From Oreohelix idahoensis (Eukaryota > Mollusca > Gastropoda > Stylommatophora > Oreohelicidae), in the NCBI GenBank assembly GCA_024509875.1, contig JAMPIV010004463.1:372001-436000 (forward strand): a DNA stretch of 64,000 nucleotides. Direction: 5' to 3'. This document shows, piece after piece, positions 62,873 to 64,000 of the stretch. The translations under genes and the position numbers were made by a program. The notes under the pieces were generated by a model, which did no database searches, was not told the DNA's origin, and saw only the letters and a program-made list of their open reading frames with translations. Each line of letters starts with the position of its first letter. Position 1 is the first letter of the stretch.

Positions 62873-63044
62873 CTGCAGGAAAACAAAGGCAAAAATAATT
62901 TTTGCAAATTAGAGAGCAACAAAAATAATCGTCATTACAGCAACAATATCTAGAATGGTAATTTACTTATCATCTATTACAGTAAAATATCATTGTTTTT
63001 GTTTAAACAAAAGTTATAATGCCATGTTTCTGTTTTTATGGTTC

Positions 63045-63360
63045 TGGTTCTTCTTCTTCTTCTGCGTTCGTCCTGAAAAGGACGTAGGTTACGTTGTGTC
63101 GCCATTTACAGCGAAGCTGCGATATTTGCGCCTTTCGGCCCGACACATCCGATTTTAGCATGGCATTTTTGGGACAGGGTTTGCCTTCCCTCTTCGATCC
63201 CTACTCTCTCGGCCAGACTGCAGTGATGCAGCCTGTTTCCAGGACCACCACTTGGAGGTGGAGTAGGGTCTTGGTCAGCTCTGGTTCGCTGACCCTGACG
63301 CAAGCAGTCAAGCTATCGCTGACTGCATTCATCTCATTTGCTGCGTCTTCGGTCCCTGGT
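63045..63360 (-). mobile_element. SINE-6, antisense
   Basis: The minus strand carries GACCCTACTCCACCTCCAAG, GCTGCATCACTGCAGTCTGG, CAAACCCTGTCCC and GGACGAACGCAGAAGAAGAA; same family as 20155-20425. The extra part to 63360 (GACGCAAGCAGTCAAGC and following) may be its 5' head. Confidence 0.75.
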
Positions 63361-63451
63361 TCTTGTTCAGCTAAGAGAGGTAATTGTGAAAGGGAGATAA
63401 CTGCTTGTGTCTGATATTTAAAAGTTAGTGGTTCTAATGGTGTTTTGAACG

Positions 63452-64000
63452 TTCATTCATTACCTTTCAGCTCCCCAAGGAGCATAGGCCTTCAACAAGT
63501 TTATGCCAATTCCTCCTGACCTACTCCATCAGCTCAATCTCTTCCTCATCCCTTTCATTTCTGCCTCTCCATGTATTTTTCAGTTTGCCTCTACCACTCC
63601 TGCCCCGTTGATTCCAGAACATGGACTGCCTTGTAGTGCTGTCAACACATTTCCTCCATGTGTATCTTATTCCTTGCTAGTGTCTTCTCATCTCTTGTTC
63701 CACTGGCACTTGTCTGGTTCTTGTCATCAGTTGCACACTGATGACCTTGTCATACCATTTCAATCCTTCTAGTCTACACACGCATCCAATCATGAAAGTC
63801 TATAACTTCTTGGTTGTTGTTTTTGCTGTTCTCCATGTTTCACAGCCATACAATAGGACTGACTTGACATCTGAACTGATGATTGATTTTTGTGTTGGGA
63901 CTTTTGATTTCCATATATTTCCCAATGCAATGAAAGATCCTCTTGCCTTTTGTATTCTTTTTTTTTCAATATGACTGTCTGCACCTCCAACTGTGTTTAC
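63452..64000 (-). mobile_element. LINE-A 3' end, longest uninterrupted copy, cut by window edge
   Basis: It begins (3' end) ATTCATTACCTTTCAGCTCC and runs CCCCAAGGAGCATAGGCCTT, TCTTGTTCCACTGGCACTTG, TCATACCATTTCAATCCTTC and TCACAGCCATACAATAGGAC, in which the last encodes the SVLLYGC motif in antisense. It serves as the ruler for the split copies elsewhere. Confidence 0.82.

Noticed and set aside
62778..62783. In-frame TAG as end of the host protein at exon 1
   Set aside because: The donor GT|gtaggt just upstream avoids it and gives the phase needed by exon 2; the VWD domain clearly continues.

Overview
The window looks like genic but intron-dominated DNA of an invertebrate animal, most likely a lophotrochozoan and probably a mollusc. 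That guess rests on the tRNA-derived SINEs, the RTE- and I-like LINEs with microsatellite tails, the Gypsy, piggyBac-like, hAT-like and Tc1 elements, and a mucin-4-type gene. There are no long uninterrupted host ORFs, and the species cannot be named from sequence alone. All family names used here (RTE-1, LINE-A, SINE-B and so on) are local labels.

The one host gene lies on the minus strand and fills the window. Thirteen exons can be assembled between 62872 and 832 with correct splice sites and mutually consistent phases at every junction. They total about 1.75 kb, or some 580 codons. They encode, in order, a von Willebrand factor D (VWD) domain, the conserved post-VWD and cadherin-like region of MUC4-type proteins, EGF-like modules in phase 1-1 exons, and the start of a SEA domain. 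Both gene ends lie outside the window. The rest, roughly 97%, is intron packed with repeats.

Layout on the + strand. 0-7 kb: antisense LINE-A with a minisatellite, tRNA-SINEs, an I-like LINE RNase H end, and a solo LTR carrying a nested RTE-1 copy. 7-14 kb: EGF exons, SINE-B copies and LINE 3' ends (one with a C2H2 finger). 14-18 kb: a nest of LINE-A split by a 2-kb LTR-like element and by a LINE-C copy. 18-24 kb: LINE debris, two exons and a palindrome. 24.4-30.6 kb: a young Gypsy-type element with 1755-bp LTRs, a gag-protease region and no pol. 31-36 kb: a TTAA-flanked piggyBac-like non-autonomous element, LTR- and hAT-like insertions. 37-42 kb: two exons, an RTE-1 deletion derivative, SINEs and LINE ends. 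42-45 kb: an imperfect satellite with small insertions. 45-51 kb: LTR-like DNA and two large minisatellites. 51-54 kb: an RTE-1 deletion derivative and a dead Tc1 transposon. 55-59.5 kb: a full-length 3.4-kb RTE-1 LINE with perfect 12-bp target duplications and a nested solo LTR. 59.5-64 kb: SINE-B, LINE ends, two more tandem arrays and the first visible exon.

The host exons work together as one secreted or membrane mucin-like protein. The transposons form a parasitic community: RTE-1 appears to supply the tail, with a small hairpin, to short internally deleted derivatives; LINE-A and SINE-B copies act as landing pads for later insertions and as seeds of several minisatellites.
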